Shown: positions 33,262 through 45,850, counted from the stretch's first letter. The stretch is 64,000 bases of DNA from Riptortus pedestris (GCA_019009955.1 JADPXZ010000007.1:5237501-5301500); one strand, 5' to 3'. Translations and numbers: made by a program. The notes: a model not told the origin generated them from the letters alone.

Positions 33262-33719
33262 ACCCCCACTCCCGTTCGAACTTAACAAATTTAGTACAGC
33301 TTATAACCATGGTAGAACTAATGCTAATTCACATACCGAGTTTTGTTCAGTTCGGTTCAATCGTTGGTGCCCAATAAAATTGTTGGCCCCTCTTTACTTT
33401 TTTTAGTGTATATCTCGTTTATACTTATTATACGACGAAAGTGAATATGACAAAAGTTACTCCAAATAACGACGTAAACAACTCTTATCCTGTGCACATT
33501 TGCCGAAAAAACCAATAGGAAACGAAATACGGCTATTTTTAATTTCAGGCCACCCTCACGACCCCACTCCTGCTCCATCTGCCTGGCCGATCTGCGGCGC
33601 TAAACCATCCGGGGAGTCACTCGAACGCGTATTTAAAAATTCAATCAAATCGGTCCATCCTCCGTCTAGGAGGAGTTCAGTGACATACACACGTACGCTA
33701 GAATTATATATATAAAGAT
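33262..33719 (-). mobile_element. Chimeric Helitron fragment (family B 5' end, family A interior)
   Basis: The 5' end at 33719 (A|TCTTTATATATATAATTC, CTGAACTCCTCC, CGCAGATCGGCCAGGCAGAT) is family B. Beyond about 33565 the sequence becomes the family-A module (CCCTCACGACCCC, CCTATTGGTTTTTTCGGC, AAACTCGGTATGTG). No 3' hairpin or CTAG is present. Confidence 0.7.
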
Positions 33720-33724
33720 ATATA

Positions 33725-34108
33725 GATATATATTTGTCTGTTAACGCTCTAGCGGTCGCAATTTTTGTTTGATCGTTACCGAACCGTTTTATGTAAAAAG
33801 ACAGATCAAGTTCGTTAACGGCTGAAATCAATTGGACCAGTGGGAGGGGGGATTTTCAAAATATCTCCGTTACTATACGTCTGATGGAAAAATTGTATAG
33901 AATCAATCTTATTGCAAATTAAATTTCCTATAAATACTGTTATATACATTTATTCTCTATCTTGAATATTAACCGAGATATTTGCATTTTTATTAAATAA
34001 GGGCGGATAACGCCGTGTCCGTAACTGTTTGGCACTTATGGAGATTTCTCTATTGTATAACTTCACGTGGGAAATCTGCTTAGTTTAAGGAGGCCCTGCG
34101 TCACGGAC
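33725..34108 (+). mobile_element. HINE-like element, right half
   Basis: Starts in the TA core (ATATATTTGTCTGTTAACGC, TCTAGCGGTCGCAATTTTTG). Ends CACGTGGGAAATCTGCTTAG, AGGCCCTGCGTCACGGAC, TTTT. 34109-34372 shows nothing recognisable. Confidence 0.62.
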
Positions 34109-34372
34109 TTTTCTATTGTTAAACTTACTGGAATATCTGCTTGTGTGTGTATTGCAGCTGGGCCTCGAGAGCTAAATCAACAACAAACTCAAACATATTT
34201 TTGTATTTATTAGGAAAAAACAATGGGTTTATATACAAATTCACAGAGAAGTAAGCCTAATTTTGTTTTCTCCTTACAGATTAATGTTTATTTTAAATAT
34301 CACATACTAACATAATATATACACAATGTTTCATATTTACAATGCTTAATTAATTAACACAAACATTATTTT

Positions 34373-34810
34373 AGCAGATTTCCCTTGAGGCAAATCATCT
34401 ATTGAGCTCCTACTCATGAGCCATGTTCGGTAGATTTCCCTAGATGTCAAAATGGGGTCCATTCAACATAATATTGATATATTCGTCTGTGAAGGCTCGC
34501 TCTAGCGGTCGTAAGCCAGTTACCAAACTTTATATTAACCGCTTTATATAAAAAACAGAGAGCAAGTTAGTTAACGGCTGATATCGGGGGGGGGGGTTAC
34601 GAGGAGGGAATTTCGATAATTCTAAATATCTTCGTTATAAGTCGGTTTGAAAAATTGGACAGAACCAATTTCGTTGCAAATTGAATGTTATTACATGCCC
34701 TTTTTTCACTATCTTGATAATTAAACGAGATATTTGCATTATTTAGATTTCATCGTTGAGCAAAGCCCCACTCCTACTCGTGTCATTTTAACACTAACAG
34801 CACACATATA
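34373..34810 (+). mobile_element. HINE-like element, 3' truncated
   Basis: 5' AGCAGATTTCCCTTGAGG after TTTT, CTCCTACTCATGAGCC, GCTCTAGCGGTCGTAAG, an 11-base G run, GAGCAAAGCCCCACTCCTAC, TCGTGTC. It ends before the 3' stem-loop. Confidence 0.6.
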
Positions 34811-34904
34811 TGTATCTGTAAAATATGAATTATGAAATGGTATTTTTTATCAGCTTTGCCCTTAACAATTCGGAAGGAAACACTCAAGCAGATATTAGAG
34901 CGGG

Positions 34905-35490
34905 TTTAAAAATTCCTGTGAGGCAGGAGCTGGGTAAACTAAGCACATTAGTGCTCCTATAACACACTTGTCATCTTCCCAATTTCTATGGGGGGGGGGA
35001 TAAGAATAACTCGCTTAATACTTGAGTTACCAAACAATGCATATTACAACAATTGTAGAACATCAATAGTTCAACAAGGTTGGTTCTATAACATTTTATT
35101 CTCAGACTCATAATAACTGAGATATTTGGGATTTTCTAATTACCTCCCCCCCCCCCCTTAAGATTTTCTAATTGCCTCCCCCCCCCCCTTAAACCACCAC
35201 TATTTCTGCTCCGATTTCAGCCAAGAAATATCATTAGTGTTGACTGAAACGGTTGAATATCGAGTATGCTCTAGATGAAATAAACATTTACCAGTTAAAA
35301 TCGTAAAATTAAATTATGACATCACATAAAGAATTACACTTAGAATAATTTGGTTCAAGATATAACAGAATATTGTATACAAGACATGAGTAAGAGTGGG
35401 GCTGTAGTTGAGGCCGAAAACTCAATAAACCTAAATATCTCTGTCAATATTCATGATAGAGAAAATATCTATATGAGCTGTTTTATAAAC
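34905..35490 (-). repeat. HINE-like fragments (reverse)
   Basis: 3' terminus CCTGTGAGGCAGGAGCTGGG, AAACTAAGCACATT at 34916. Then GAACATCAATAGTTCAACAAGG, two poly(C) copies of GATTTTCTAATT-GCCTCC (35131 and 35162) and AGTGGGGCTGTAGTTGAGGCC. Confidence 0.58.
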
Positions 35491-35492
35491 TA

Positions 35493-36533
35493 CTAGCTCA
35501 GATACCCGGCTTCACCCGGGAATTGATTTGAGGCTGAATGGTGATGGTATTTTTTTTTGGCAAGGATTTACTTTGCACAATATTTTGACATATACCCGTC
35601 CCAGTGTTTAGGGTTAATACCATTTGTTAAAAATAAAATTATTTTTTTATGTAAGTCTTCACTGTCCTCCACATTGTCATATTTCCCGTCTCCTGTTTCA
35701 GCTATTAAGGACAAAATATTAACATTGATTTGAATTAATTTTTCCAGCTGAGGTACCTGATAGTTCAAATAGGAATGAATTGTTGAGCATATCAATATTT
35801 CTACGCAAATTACTTGCCCCACACATTGTTCCTGAAGAAATGTATAAAAAAAAAAAAGTTACTGTAAATAACAAAATAAACAATTTTTGTTATGTTCATT
35901 TTTGCCGAAAAACGAATAGAAAACGAAATACTGCTATTTTAAATTCAGGCCTCCCTTACAACCCCCACTCCTGCCCTTCCCTAGAAATGTTGGTCTGGCT
36001 TATTATAATGAAAGCGTTAGTGCTAATACACATACCGAGTTTTATTTAGTTCGGTTGGGTCTTTTGTCCCAAATAAAACACCTAACCGAACTAAATAACT
36101 CACTTCCGCTATAGGTTTTAGCGTATATCTCGTTTATAATAAAGTATACGAAAAAAGTGTATATAACAAAAGTTACTCTAAATAACAAAATAAACAACTT
36201 TTGTTATGTGCATATTTGCCGAAAAACCAATAGAAAACGAAATATCGATATTTTTAATTTCAGGCTTCCCTTATAACCCCCACTCCTGTTCGTCTCAGAG
36301 AAAATTAATATAGCCTAAAGTCTAAGTTGGGTTAGTAGTAATATACATACCAAGTTTCATAAAATTCGGTTCAGCCGTTTATGCGTGAAAAGGTAACAAA
36401 CAAACATACACGAAAGAAACAAAATGCAGATATGGTGTCTATGACATGTGAAATGAAAAGTTATTCGCGAATAGGTGAAATTTCGCGAAGAAAATCAATG
36501 TACAGACAGAGGTTACAATTTTATATATATAGA
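35493..36533 (-). mobile_element. Non-autonomous Helitron, family A (about 1,041 bp)
   Basis: - strand 5' TCTATATATATAAAATTG, TAACCTCTGTCTGTACATTG. 3' CCCGGGTGAAGCCGGG, TATCTGAG, CTAG|T. The interior has two module copies (AACCCCCACTCCTG at 35956 and 36278) and an (AAAC)-type stretch. Short open frames inside are repeat shadows. Confidence 0.82.
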
Positions 36534-36835
36534 TTAGATTATCCTCCGCCGGTCCCATTTCAGCCGTTAACCAGCTTCATGTTTAGTTATACATAAGAGA
36601 TTATATATCGAGTTAAAGACCGCTAAATCCTTGACAGGCAATATCTATTTAACAATTTTGAACGTAGCCCATTTTGGTAGGATCGATGGAGGTTTGTTGT
36701 AGCAAATGCCATCAAGATTAGAGCCTCGTGCCTCACAGCTGATTCCTCTTAAAAGGTTAACTCACTCCATTTCAGCCGTTAACCTACTCAATCTTTAGCT
36801 CTGTAGAGCCGCTTCAATCTTAACAGAAAATCAAT
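36534..36835 (-). repeat. HINE-like fragment (reverse)
   Basis: GGTCCCATTTCAGCCGTTAAC, GGATCGATGGAGG and the 5'-side GCTGATTCCTCTTAAAAGG in reverse order of the family, then a second partial copy. Confidence 0.5.
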
Positions 36836-36863
36836 ATTTTATATATATATATATATATATATA

Positions 36864-37541
36864 CACTAGGTTGTTACAAAAGTCCTTGTTCACAAAATTA
36901 ATTTTATTCTTCAAAATACAGGCCATCATTTTCAACTACTTTAACCCATCTTTCAGCCAAAAGTTGTTGGGCGTTGTCTTGCTGAAATAACGCTTGGGCT
37001 TGGAGATAAGTCATGAGGTGCTGACCTTGAACGGACGTTCTGGACACCAAGCTTTTTGAAATGCCGGTTTATTGTAGCATTTGAAACTGCCATTTGTTCG
37101 GCTAATCCTCGAGTTGTGACATGTCGATTCCGAGCAACAGACTCAAGTAGCTCTGGATCATCGACGACCTGATCTAGGTTCATCTTCAAGGCTTGAATTG
37201 TCAGAATTAAACCGCCTGAACCAAAATGCGGCCGTGTTTCGATGCACCACACTTTCCCCTTCCACTGCACAAATTTCCTCGGCTGAGGCCTTTGCACTAA
37301 AACCTTTTTTCCAATAATGCCTAAGAAGGCCGCGGATGACAAATTTTTCTTCCGACATTTCTAGTGAAATTTAATAAACTGAATGAAAGGCAGGGACAGT
37401 TGGCGTACATAAATAATTAGAGGATTAGTTAATATAAACATTGACTTAAGAATTGTATTCGTCAGAGATGAAATAAGGATTAAATTAGAGAGCTCAATGT
37501 AAATAACTTGATATGCACAAGGACTTTAGTAACAACCTAGT
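36864..37541 (-). mobile_element. Internally deleted mariner-like transposon (about 678 bp)
   Basis: Inverted ends: left ACTAGGTTGTTACAAAAGTC, CTTGTTCA; right read inward ACTAGGTTGTTACTAAAGTC, CTTGTGCA. It sits inside TA repeats, so the TA duplication cannot be resolved to a base. Full mariners are about 1.3 kb; this one retains only the N-terminal third of the transposase gene. Confidence 0.85.
36953..37358 (-). pseudogene. mariner transposase, N-terminal HTH remnant with frameshift
   Basis: The - strand frame starting at 37358 encodes MSEEKFVIRGLLRHYWKKG, then EEICAVEG, AAFWFRRFNS and SLEDEPRSGR. This is the first paired-like helix-turn-helix of mariner transposases, ending with their hallmark DEPRSGRP motif. 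It stops one codon later at 37158. A shift of frame restores homology: VVDDPELLESVARN, TTRGLAEQMAVSNATINRH and FKKLGV, which is the second helix-turn-helix and the linker position. The match then fades at about 37000. The DD34D catalytic domain, normally about 200 further residues, is absent. It is a binding-domain-only relic that cannot transpose itself. Confidence 0.88.
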
Positions 37542-37544
37542 ATA

Positions 37545-38022
37545 TATATATATTATTTTGAACGGAGAGCATTTGTTCATCCGCTAGGCAGAATCTGTGG
37601 ACATTGAAATCTGCTAAAATGTTGTCAAATGCGATGAGACAATTATTATTGAAAATTACTTAAAAGCTCAAAATGGTTGGAGAATATTCAAATTCCTCTA
37701 TTTATATTTTACACATAACATTTATTTTTATTTATTTTTTCAGTCTACTTTTTTTTAGAAAAAAAAGACACGTACACAATTTTTGATAAATACGATAACA
37801 ATTAGAATAGTTTATTGTATATATTTATATATGTACATATTTACAATGGGGGGGGGGTAAGGACAGGATGATTCGCCCTCTCTCTCAGTTGTCCTCTTCG
37901 AACGGCCAGCTATGACGGATGTTCAGGTGCGGCTGGACCTTGTATCATTTCTTCATTACTGCAACAATAGGAAAAATAGAAATTAATAATATAGCACTTA
38001 ATACTATTATTATTATTCTTTA
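37545..38022. other. TA tract, HINE-like scrap and unassigned DNA
   Basis: GAACGGAGAGCATTTG and GGACATTGAAATCTGC near 37560-37615 are family fragments in reverse. The remainder holds a G run (37847-37857) and nothing recognised. It borders the Helitron array. Confidence 0.5.
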
Positions 38023-38837
38023 CTAGCTCAGATACCCGGCTTCGCTCGGGAATTCATTTGAGGCTGGATGGTGATGGTATTTTTTTGGCAAGGCTTTAAT
38101 TTGCACAATATTTTGACATTTACCCTACCCACTGTTTAGGGTTAATACCCGTCATTTCTGTGGATTTTTTAATAATAAAATTAATTTTTTATGTAAGACT
38201 TCACTGTCCTCCATATTGTCATATTTCCCGTATCCTGTGCATTATGCATAGATTTAAATTATTAAGGACAAGGTATTATAATAATATATTATAATTTGAA
38301 TTAGTTTTTCCAGGTGAGGTACCTGGTAGTTCATATTCAAAAGAATTGTTGAGCAAATTTCTCTAAATAATAAAATAAACAACTTTTGTTATGTGCATAT
38401 TTGCCGCAACCCCAATAGGAAACGAAATATCACTCTATTTATATTATAAGGGAGGCCTGAAATCCCTTATAACCCCCACTCCTGCCCATCCCTAGGAATG
38501 TTAGTATAGCTTATTGTAAGGAAAGCGTTAGTGCTAATTGCCATACCGAGTTTGGTTTAGTTCGGTTGAGTTTTCAGTGCCAAATAAAATTGTTGACCAC
38601 CGCAGTAGTTTTAAATGTATAACTCATTTATACTTAGGTATACGACAAAAGTGTATATATCAAAAGTTACTCCAAATAACAAAATAAACAACTTTTGTAA
38701 TGTGCTTAATTGCCAACAATGCATTAGGAAACGAAATATTGCTATTTTTTATTTCAGCCCTCCCTTATAACCCCCACTCTTGTTCGTCTCAGATAATGTT
38801 AATATAGCCTAAAGTCTAAGTTGGGTTAGTAGTAATC
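38023..38837 (-). mobile_element. Helitron family A, 5' truncated (array member 1)
   Basis: 3' CCCGAGCGAAGCCGGG, TATCTGAG, CTAG|T. Two module copies. It breaks off at AGTTGGGTTAGTAGTAATC, before the (AAAC)n and 5' terminus, and abuts a TA tract and the next element. Confidence 0.78.
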
Positions 38838-38853
38838 TCTATATATATATATA

Positions 38854-40861
38854 CTAGCAAAGGTACCCGGCTTCGCCCGGGAATTCATTTGAGGCTGAAT
38901 GAAGATGGTATGTTTTTGGCAAGGCTTTACTTTCCAAATTATTTTTTTTATTTCCCTGTCCCAGTGTTTAGAATTTATACCCGTCGTTATTGTGGATTTG
39001 TTAATAATAAAATTATTTGTTATTTAAGACTTCACTGTCCTCAATATTTTTATATTCCCCGTCCTCTGTGTATGTAGTTTTTTTATAACGTAATGGACCA
39101 TATAATTCATAATCCTAGAATGTATTCTATCTTCCAAACCACGTATGAATAAGTTCCTTTCCCTTCATGCGGTACAATGTCCAATGGTGACAGCTGTTTT
39201 AGGTACGTCATAGCCTTTATTAAAACACTCTTTCATAAGTCTCGATTGTAAACTGTGTATTCATATTGGTTTTCAGTAAAGTATATCATAATACATTAAC
39301 GGAGCAGAGTTAATAAATACCAGAAATACCAGGGTGCACCTCCCTAGCGTTATGATAATTAAAGAAATTCACATTCCTGAGAATAATAATACATTGCTAT
39401 AAGCATCAATTAACATGTAAACATAGAGCAATATGAGGTCGGAAGGGAAGCGGCAGAACTGATAGGACAAAGGAAGTAGCTCGACACTTACATAGCCTCA
39501 GTGCTGCCAACCTGCAATGCATTTTGGATAGCTATCCTCTAATACATTCAAATATATTAAAAAATTATATTATATTATCTTCACAATTCTAAAACTGTTT
39601 CAAATATTTTTCACGTTTTAATTAAGTAATGTATTAAATACACTTAGAGAAGGGTGGGGGCAGTATACCTTATTTGGTGCAAACTGTTACTGGCATTAAA
39701 AAATAACATAGTTTTGAATTATTATGGATAAAATTCTAACATGGATTTGAATTAACTTATCCAGGTGAGATACCTGGTTAGTTCATATTGGAATGTATTG
39801 TTGAGCATATCAATATTTCTAAGCAAATTACTTGCTTCATACCTTATTTTCCAAAAAAAAAAAAAAAAATTATAAAACAAAATATACACTAATTAAAAAA
39901 ATAAACAACTTATGTTATGTGCACGATTGCCAAAAAACAAATAGACGATGAAATATCGCGAATTTTTATTTCAGGCCTCCCTTATAACCCCCATTCCCCT
40001 TTGAACCTAAAATTTTTAGTATAGCTTATAATCATGGAAGAATTAATGCTAATTTACATACCGAGTGTTGTTAAGTTCGGTTCTACCGTTAGTGCCCAAT
40101 AAAATAGTTGCCCCCGCTTTAGTTTTTAGCGTATATCTCGTTTATACTTTGTTATAAAAGAAAAGTGTATATAACAACATTTACTCTAAATAACAAAATA
40201 AACATCTTTTGTTATGTTCATATTTGCCAAAAAAACAATAGGAAACGAAATATCGCTATTTTTAATTTCTGGCATCCCTCATAACCCCCACTCCTGCCCG
40301 TCCCTAGAAATGTTGGTATGACTTGTTATAATTAAAGTGTTAGTGATAATACATATACCGAGTTTTATTTATTTCGGTTGGATCATTTGTCCCAAATAAA
40401 ATTGTTCACTTCCGCTATAGGTTTTAGCGTATATCTCGTTTATAATTCGGTATACGAAAAAAGTGTACATAACAAAAGTTACTCTAAATAACAAAATAAA
40501 CAACTTTTGTTATGTTCATATTTGCCGAAAAACTAATAGGAAACGAAATATCGCTAATTTTAATTTCTGGCTTCCCTTATAACCCCCACTCTTGTTCGTC
40601 TCAGAGAATTTTAATATAGCCTAAAGTCTAAGTTGGGTTAGTAGTAATATACATACCAAGTTTCATAAAATTCGGTTCAGCCGTTTATGCGTGAAAAGGT
40701 AACAAACAAACAAACAAACAAATAAACAAACAAACAAATAAACAAACAAACAAACAAACAGACACCAAAGATAGAAAATGCAGTTATGGTGTCTATGACA
40801 TGTGAAACGAAAAGTTATCGTGAAATTTCGCGAAAAAAATCAATGTACAGACAGAGGTTAC

Positions 40862-40875
<14 letters not shown>
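38854..40875 (-). mobile_element. Helitron family A, long copy (array member 2)
   Basis: 3' CCCGGGCGAAGCCGGGTACC, TTTG, CTAG|T at 38857-38854. About 0.65 kb of unrelated sequence (39060-39710) is carried between the 3' region and the usual modules. Three module copies and an (AAAC)n tract follow, then the 5' end in the palindrome at 40861-40895. The extra segment may be captured or a separate insertion. Confidence 0.72.

Positions 40876-40895
<20 letters not shown>
40861..40895. repeat. Head-to-head Helitron palindrome centre
   Basis: CAATTTTA(TA)n TAAAATTG: two family-A 5' ends face each other across about 22 bases of TA. The flanking arms (ACAGACAGAGGTTA / TAACCTCTGTCTGT) extend the inverted repeat for hundreds of bases. 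Confidence 0.9.
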
Positions 40896-40897
<2 letters not shown>

Positions 40898-41825
40898 GTA
40901 ACCTCTGTCTGTACATTGATTTTTTTCGCGAAATTTCACGATAACTTTTCGTTTCACATGTCATAGACACCATAACTGCATTTTGTTTCTTTCGTGTATG
41001 TTTGTTTGTTTGTTACCTTTTCACGCATAAACGGCTGAACCGAATTTTATGAAACTTGGTATGTATATTACTACTAGCCCAACTTAGACTTTAGGCTATA
41101 TTAATATTCTCTAAGACAAACAGCAGTGGGGGTTATAAGGGAGGCCTGAAATTAAAAATAGCGATATTTCGTTTCCTATTGCTTTTTCAGCAAATATGCC
41201 CATTACAAAAGTTGTTTAGTTTGTAATTTAGAGTAACTTTTGTTATATTCACTTTTGCCGTATACCGTTTTATAAACAAGATATACGCTAAAACCTATAG
41301 CGGAAGTGAACAATTTTATTTGGGACAAAAGACCCAACCGAACTAAACCAAACTCGGTATGTGAATTAGCACTAACGCCTTCCTTATAATAAGCCATACT
41401 AACATTTCTAGGGACGGGCAGGAGTGGGGGTTATATGGGAGGCCCGAAATTAATAATAGTAATATTTCGTTTCCTATTGCATTTTCGGCAAATATGCACA
41501 TAACAAAAGTTTTGTTATTTAGAGAAACTTTTTTTTATATACATTATCGTCGTATACCGAACTATAAAGGCGTTACACGCTAAAAATTATAGCGGGAGTC
41601 AACAATTTTATTTGAAACGGGAAATATGACAATATGCAGGACAGTGAAGTCTTACATAAAAAAATAATTTTATTATTAACAAATCCACAGAAACAACGGG
41701 TGTTAACCCTAAACACTGGGACGGGTACATGTCAAAATATTGTCCAAAGTAAAGCCTTGCCAAAAATATAACATCACCATTCAGCCTCAAATGAATTCCC
41801 GAGCGAAGCCGGGTATCTGAGCTAG
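40880..41825 (+). mobile_element. Helitron family A, + orientation (array member 3)
   Basis: 5' TATATAAAATTGTAACCTC (the TC is lost in the TA centre). 3' CCCGAGCGAAGCCGGG, TATCTGAG, CTAG|T at 41822-41825. Two module copies, about 946 bp. Confidence 0.82.
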
Positions 41826-41831
41826 TAGATA

Positions 41832-43193
41832 TATACTATAAACTAAAGCGGGAGTCAACTATTTTATTGGGCGCTAACGATTTAACCGAACTTAACAAAA
41901 CTCGGTATGTCAATTAGCATTAATTCTCCCATGATTATAAGCTATATTAAAATTTTTAGGTTCGAACGGGAGTGGGAGTAAAAATTCACGATTTTCTATT
42001 TGTTTTTCGGCATAGGTGCACATAACAAAAGTTGTTTACTTTGTTATTTAGAGCAACTTTTGTTTCATTCACTTATGTCGTAAAATGAAGTAAATACGGG
42101 ATATAAGCTAAATCTATAGCGGGAGTCGACGATTTTATTAGTACTTATTTAAGCGTTTTTAATATAGGCATATTATGACAAATGATGTTATGTTTTAGCC
42201 TTATCTATTTCGATTATTTAGTACTAAGTATGATTCGGATTAGTCAGATTATAAATCCCCCTCCCTTTCGCCTCATTTATTTATTTTCCCTAGAAAATAA
42301 CTTTTTTATTTATTCCCAATAGAAATTTAAACTATAAGAGCATTTCCATTATTTAATTTGTATAATGTATTATTTAAAAAAAAAAAATCGTGCTGAATTT
42401 CCTCAAGGAGTGATAGGGGAAGTAGTAGGGAATCAAACTCTGATTTTGGTTATATACTATCTTATTTCCGATATCTTCATGTTATTGAAACAAATATGTA
42501 CTATCATAACAATTAAACGTTAAAGTCATTATGACAAAAGACAAAATGCTCTTAAACTCGATATGATTGTTTAAAGTATTACTTAGGTTGCAGGGACTAC
42601 TACGATCTCTTCCCCTCGACTAGCTTTTTGAATATAAATAAATTATTTTTAGGGTAACACTATTATTTAATTCCATCAGGTAGATAAATTATTACAATAA
42701 TATTTTGAATCAATAATTTAAGGAGAAGAGTGTTGATAGCTCTAATGCGAGAGCGGAAATAGACGGAGGATAATAGAGTTAATTGAGTTTACTAATTTCC
42801 TGTGAAATGCTGGGCATTACGGGAAGTGATTACCACTGAGATCTACTATTATGAATATAACTTTACGTGCTAAACTATGCTTAAACTATATCTGCTCGGA
42901 TTGGTTTTTGACAGGAAATAAGTTTCATTATAGAGGATATTTAATTGTAATAATTACTATCCATGATTATGGTTTGAAGTATTTAAAAAGTGGCAAGGGA
43001 TAGATTAGGAACACATTTTTATTTATTCTTCAAATATAAAATTTCTCATTTATAAGTAGCCTGCCTGACCCTCACAGCAAAACAATGCGCGCCGACGGGA
43101 AGTGTAGTTGTAAACATTGAAGCCTTGCCCAAAAAAATACTATCATCATTCAGCCTTAAATGATTTCCCGAGCGAAGCCGGGTACCTTAGCTA

Positions 43194-43194
<1 letters not shown>
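41832..43194 (+). mobile_element. Helitron family A variant with unique 0.9-kb interior (array member 4)
   Basis: 3' CCCGAGCGAAGCCGGG, TACCTTAG, CTAG|T at 43191-43194. It begins within a module and has no 5' terminus. Its interior (about 42165-43130, including GCCTGCCTGACCCTCAC and CGACGGGAAGTGTAGT) recurs in inverted orientation at 48664-49170, so it belongs to a subfamily and is not a random insertion. Confidence 0.75.

Positions 43195-43248
<54 letters not shown>
43195..43248. repeat. (TA)n between facing Helitron 3' ends
   Basis: A 54-base uninterrupted TA tract. The 3' CTAG of a + element lies on its left and the CTAG of a - element on its right. Confidence 0.95.
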
Positions 43249-43249
<1 letters not shown>

Positions 43250-44334
43250 TAGCTCAGATACCCGGCTTCGCCCGGGAATTCATTTGAGGCTGAATGGTGA
43301 TGGTATTTTTTAGCAGGCTTTACATTGCACAATATTTTGACATTTACCCGTCCCAGTGTTTAGGATTGATACCCGTCGTTGCCGGTGATTTGCTAATAAT
43401 AGAATTATTTGTTCGATAATTCTTCACAGTCTTCGATATTTTTATATTTCCCGTTTCTTATACATGTAAATATGGTGAATTTTTATTTCAGGCCTCCCTT
43501 ATAACTCCCCTCCCGTTCGAACCTAAAAACTTTAATATAACTTATAATCATGGAAGAATTAATGCTAATTGACATACCGAGTTTTGTTAAGTTCGGTTCA
43601 GCCGTTAGTGCCCGCTAAAGTTTTAACGTATAACTCATTTATACTTAGGTATACGACAAAAGTGTATATAACAAAAGTTACTCCAAATAACAAAATAAAC
43701 AACTTTTGTTATGTTTATATTTGCGGAAAAACCAATAGGAAACGAAATATCGCTATTTTTAATTTCAGGCTTCCCTTATAACCCCCACTCCTGCCCGTAC
43801 ATAGAAATGTTGGTTTGGCTTATTATAATGAAGGCCTCACTGCTAATACACATACCGAGTTTTATTTAGTTCGGTTGAGTCTTTTTTGGCAAATAATATT
43901 GTTGACTCCCGCTATAATGTTTAGCGTATAACGCATTTAAATTTCGGTATACGACAAAAGTGTATATAACAAAAGTTACTCTAAATAACAAAATAAACAA
44001 CTTTTGTTATGTGCATATTTGCCGAAAAACCAATAGAAAACGAAATATCGATATTTTTAATTTCAGGCTTCCCTTATAACCCCCACTCCTGTTTGTCTCA
44101 GAGAAAATTAATATAGCCTAAAGTCTAAGTTGGGTTAGTAGTAATATACATACCAAGTTTCATAAAATTCGGTTCAGCCGTTTATGCGTGAAAAGGTAAC
44201 AAACAAACAAACAAACAAACATACACGAAAGAAACAAAATGCAGATATGGTGTCTATGACATGTGAAACGAATAGTTATCGTGAAATTTCGCGAAAAAAA
44301 TCAATGTACAGACAGAGGTTACAATTTTATATAT
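43249..44334 (-). mobile_element. Helitron family A (array member 5)
   Basis: 3' CCCGGGCGAAGCCGGG, TATCTGAG, CTAG|T. 5' ATATATATAAAATTGTAACC running directly into the next element's CTAGT. Two module copies plus a third variant starting GGCCTCCCTTATAACTCCCC; short (AAAC)n. Confidence 0.82.
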
Positions 44335-44337
44335 ATA

Positions 44338-45848
44338 CTAGCTCAGATACCCGGCTTCGCCCGGGAAATCATTTGAGGCTGGATGGTGATGTTATTTTTT
44401 TGGCAAGGCTTTACTTTGCACAATATTTTGACATTTACCCGTCCCAGTGTTAATATCACCTGTACTGGTTAATACCCGTTGTTGGCATTTGTTAATAATA
44501 AATTAAATTTTTTATGTAAGTCTTCACTGTCCTCCAAATTATCATATTTCCCGTCTCCTGTGCATTATGCATAGATTTCAGCTATTAATGACAAAATATT
44601 AACATTGATTTGAATTAATTTTTACAACTGAGTTACCTGATAGTTCAAATAGGAATGAATTGTTGAGCATATCAATATTTCTACGCAAATTACTTGCTCC
44701 ACACATTGTTCCTGGGGAACTGTATTAAAAAAAAAAAAAGTAAATAAATTTTTTTTTCAGGCCTCCCTTATAACCCCCAGTCCCGTTCTAACCTAAACAT
44801 TTTAATATAGCTTATAATTAAGGAAGAATTAATGCTAATTGACATACCGAGTTCTGTTAAGTTCGGTTCAGCCGTTAGTGCCCAATGAAATAGTTGACTG
44901 CCGCTTTAGTTTATAGTGTATATCTCGTTTACACTTTGTTATAAGAAAAAAGTGTATATTACAAAAGTAACTGTAAATAACAAAATAAACAACTTTTGTT
45001 ATGTTCATATTCGCCGAAAAACGAATAGAAAAGGAAATACTGCTATTTTTAAATTCAGGCCTCCCTTACAACCCCCCCCCCTCCTGCCCGTCCCTAGAAA
45101 TGTTGGTATGGTTTGTTATAATGAAAGCGTTAGTGCTGATACACATACATAGTTTTATTTATTTCGGTTGAGTCTTTTATGCCAAATATAATTGTTGACT
45201 CCCGCTTTCATTTTTAGAGTATAACGCCTTTATACTTCGGTATACGACGATAGTGTATATAAAAAAAGTTTCTCTAAATAACAAAATAAACATCTTTTGT
45301 TTGTGCATATTTGTCGAAAATGCAATAGGAAACGAAATACCACTATTATTAATTTCAGGCCTTCCTTATAACCCCCACTCCTGCCCGATCCTAGAAATGT
45401 TAGTATTGCTTATTATAATGAAGGCGTTAGTACTAATTCACATACCGAGTTTGGTTTAATTCGGTTTTGTCTTTTGTGCCAAATAAAATTGTGGCCTCCC
45501 GATATAGATTTTAGCGTATAACTCATTTATACTTCCGTATACGGCAAAAGTGCATATAACAAAAGTCCAATAGGAAACGAAATTGCGCTATTTTTAATTT
45601 CAGGCTTCCCTTATAACCCCCACTCCTATTTGTCTTAGACAATATTAGTATAGCCTAAAGTCTAAGTTGGGCGAGTAGTAATATACATACCAAGTTTCAT
45701 AACATTCGGTTCAGCCGTTTATGACAAACAAACAAACACCAAAGAAACAAAATGCATTTATGGTGTCTATGACATGTGAAACGAAAAGTTATCTTGAAAT
45801 TTCGCGAAAAAAATCAATGTACAGACAGAGGTTACAATTTTATATATA
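44338..45848 (-). mobile_element. Helitron family A (array member 6)
   Basis: 3' CCCGGGCGAAGCCGGG, TATCTGAG, CTAG|T at 44341-44338. 5' at about 45848. Four module copies of the AACCCCCACTCCTG type with polymorphic C runs (a 9-C run at 45071-45079). No coding. Confidence 0.82.
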
Positions 45849-45850
45849 TA

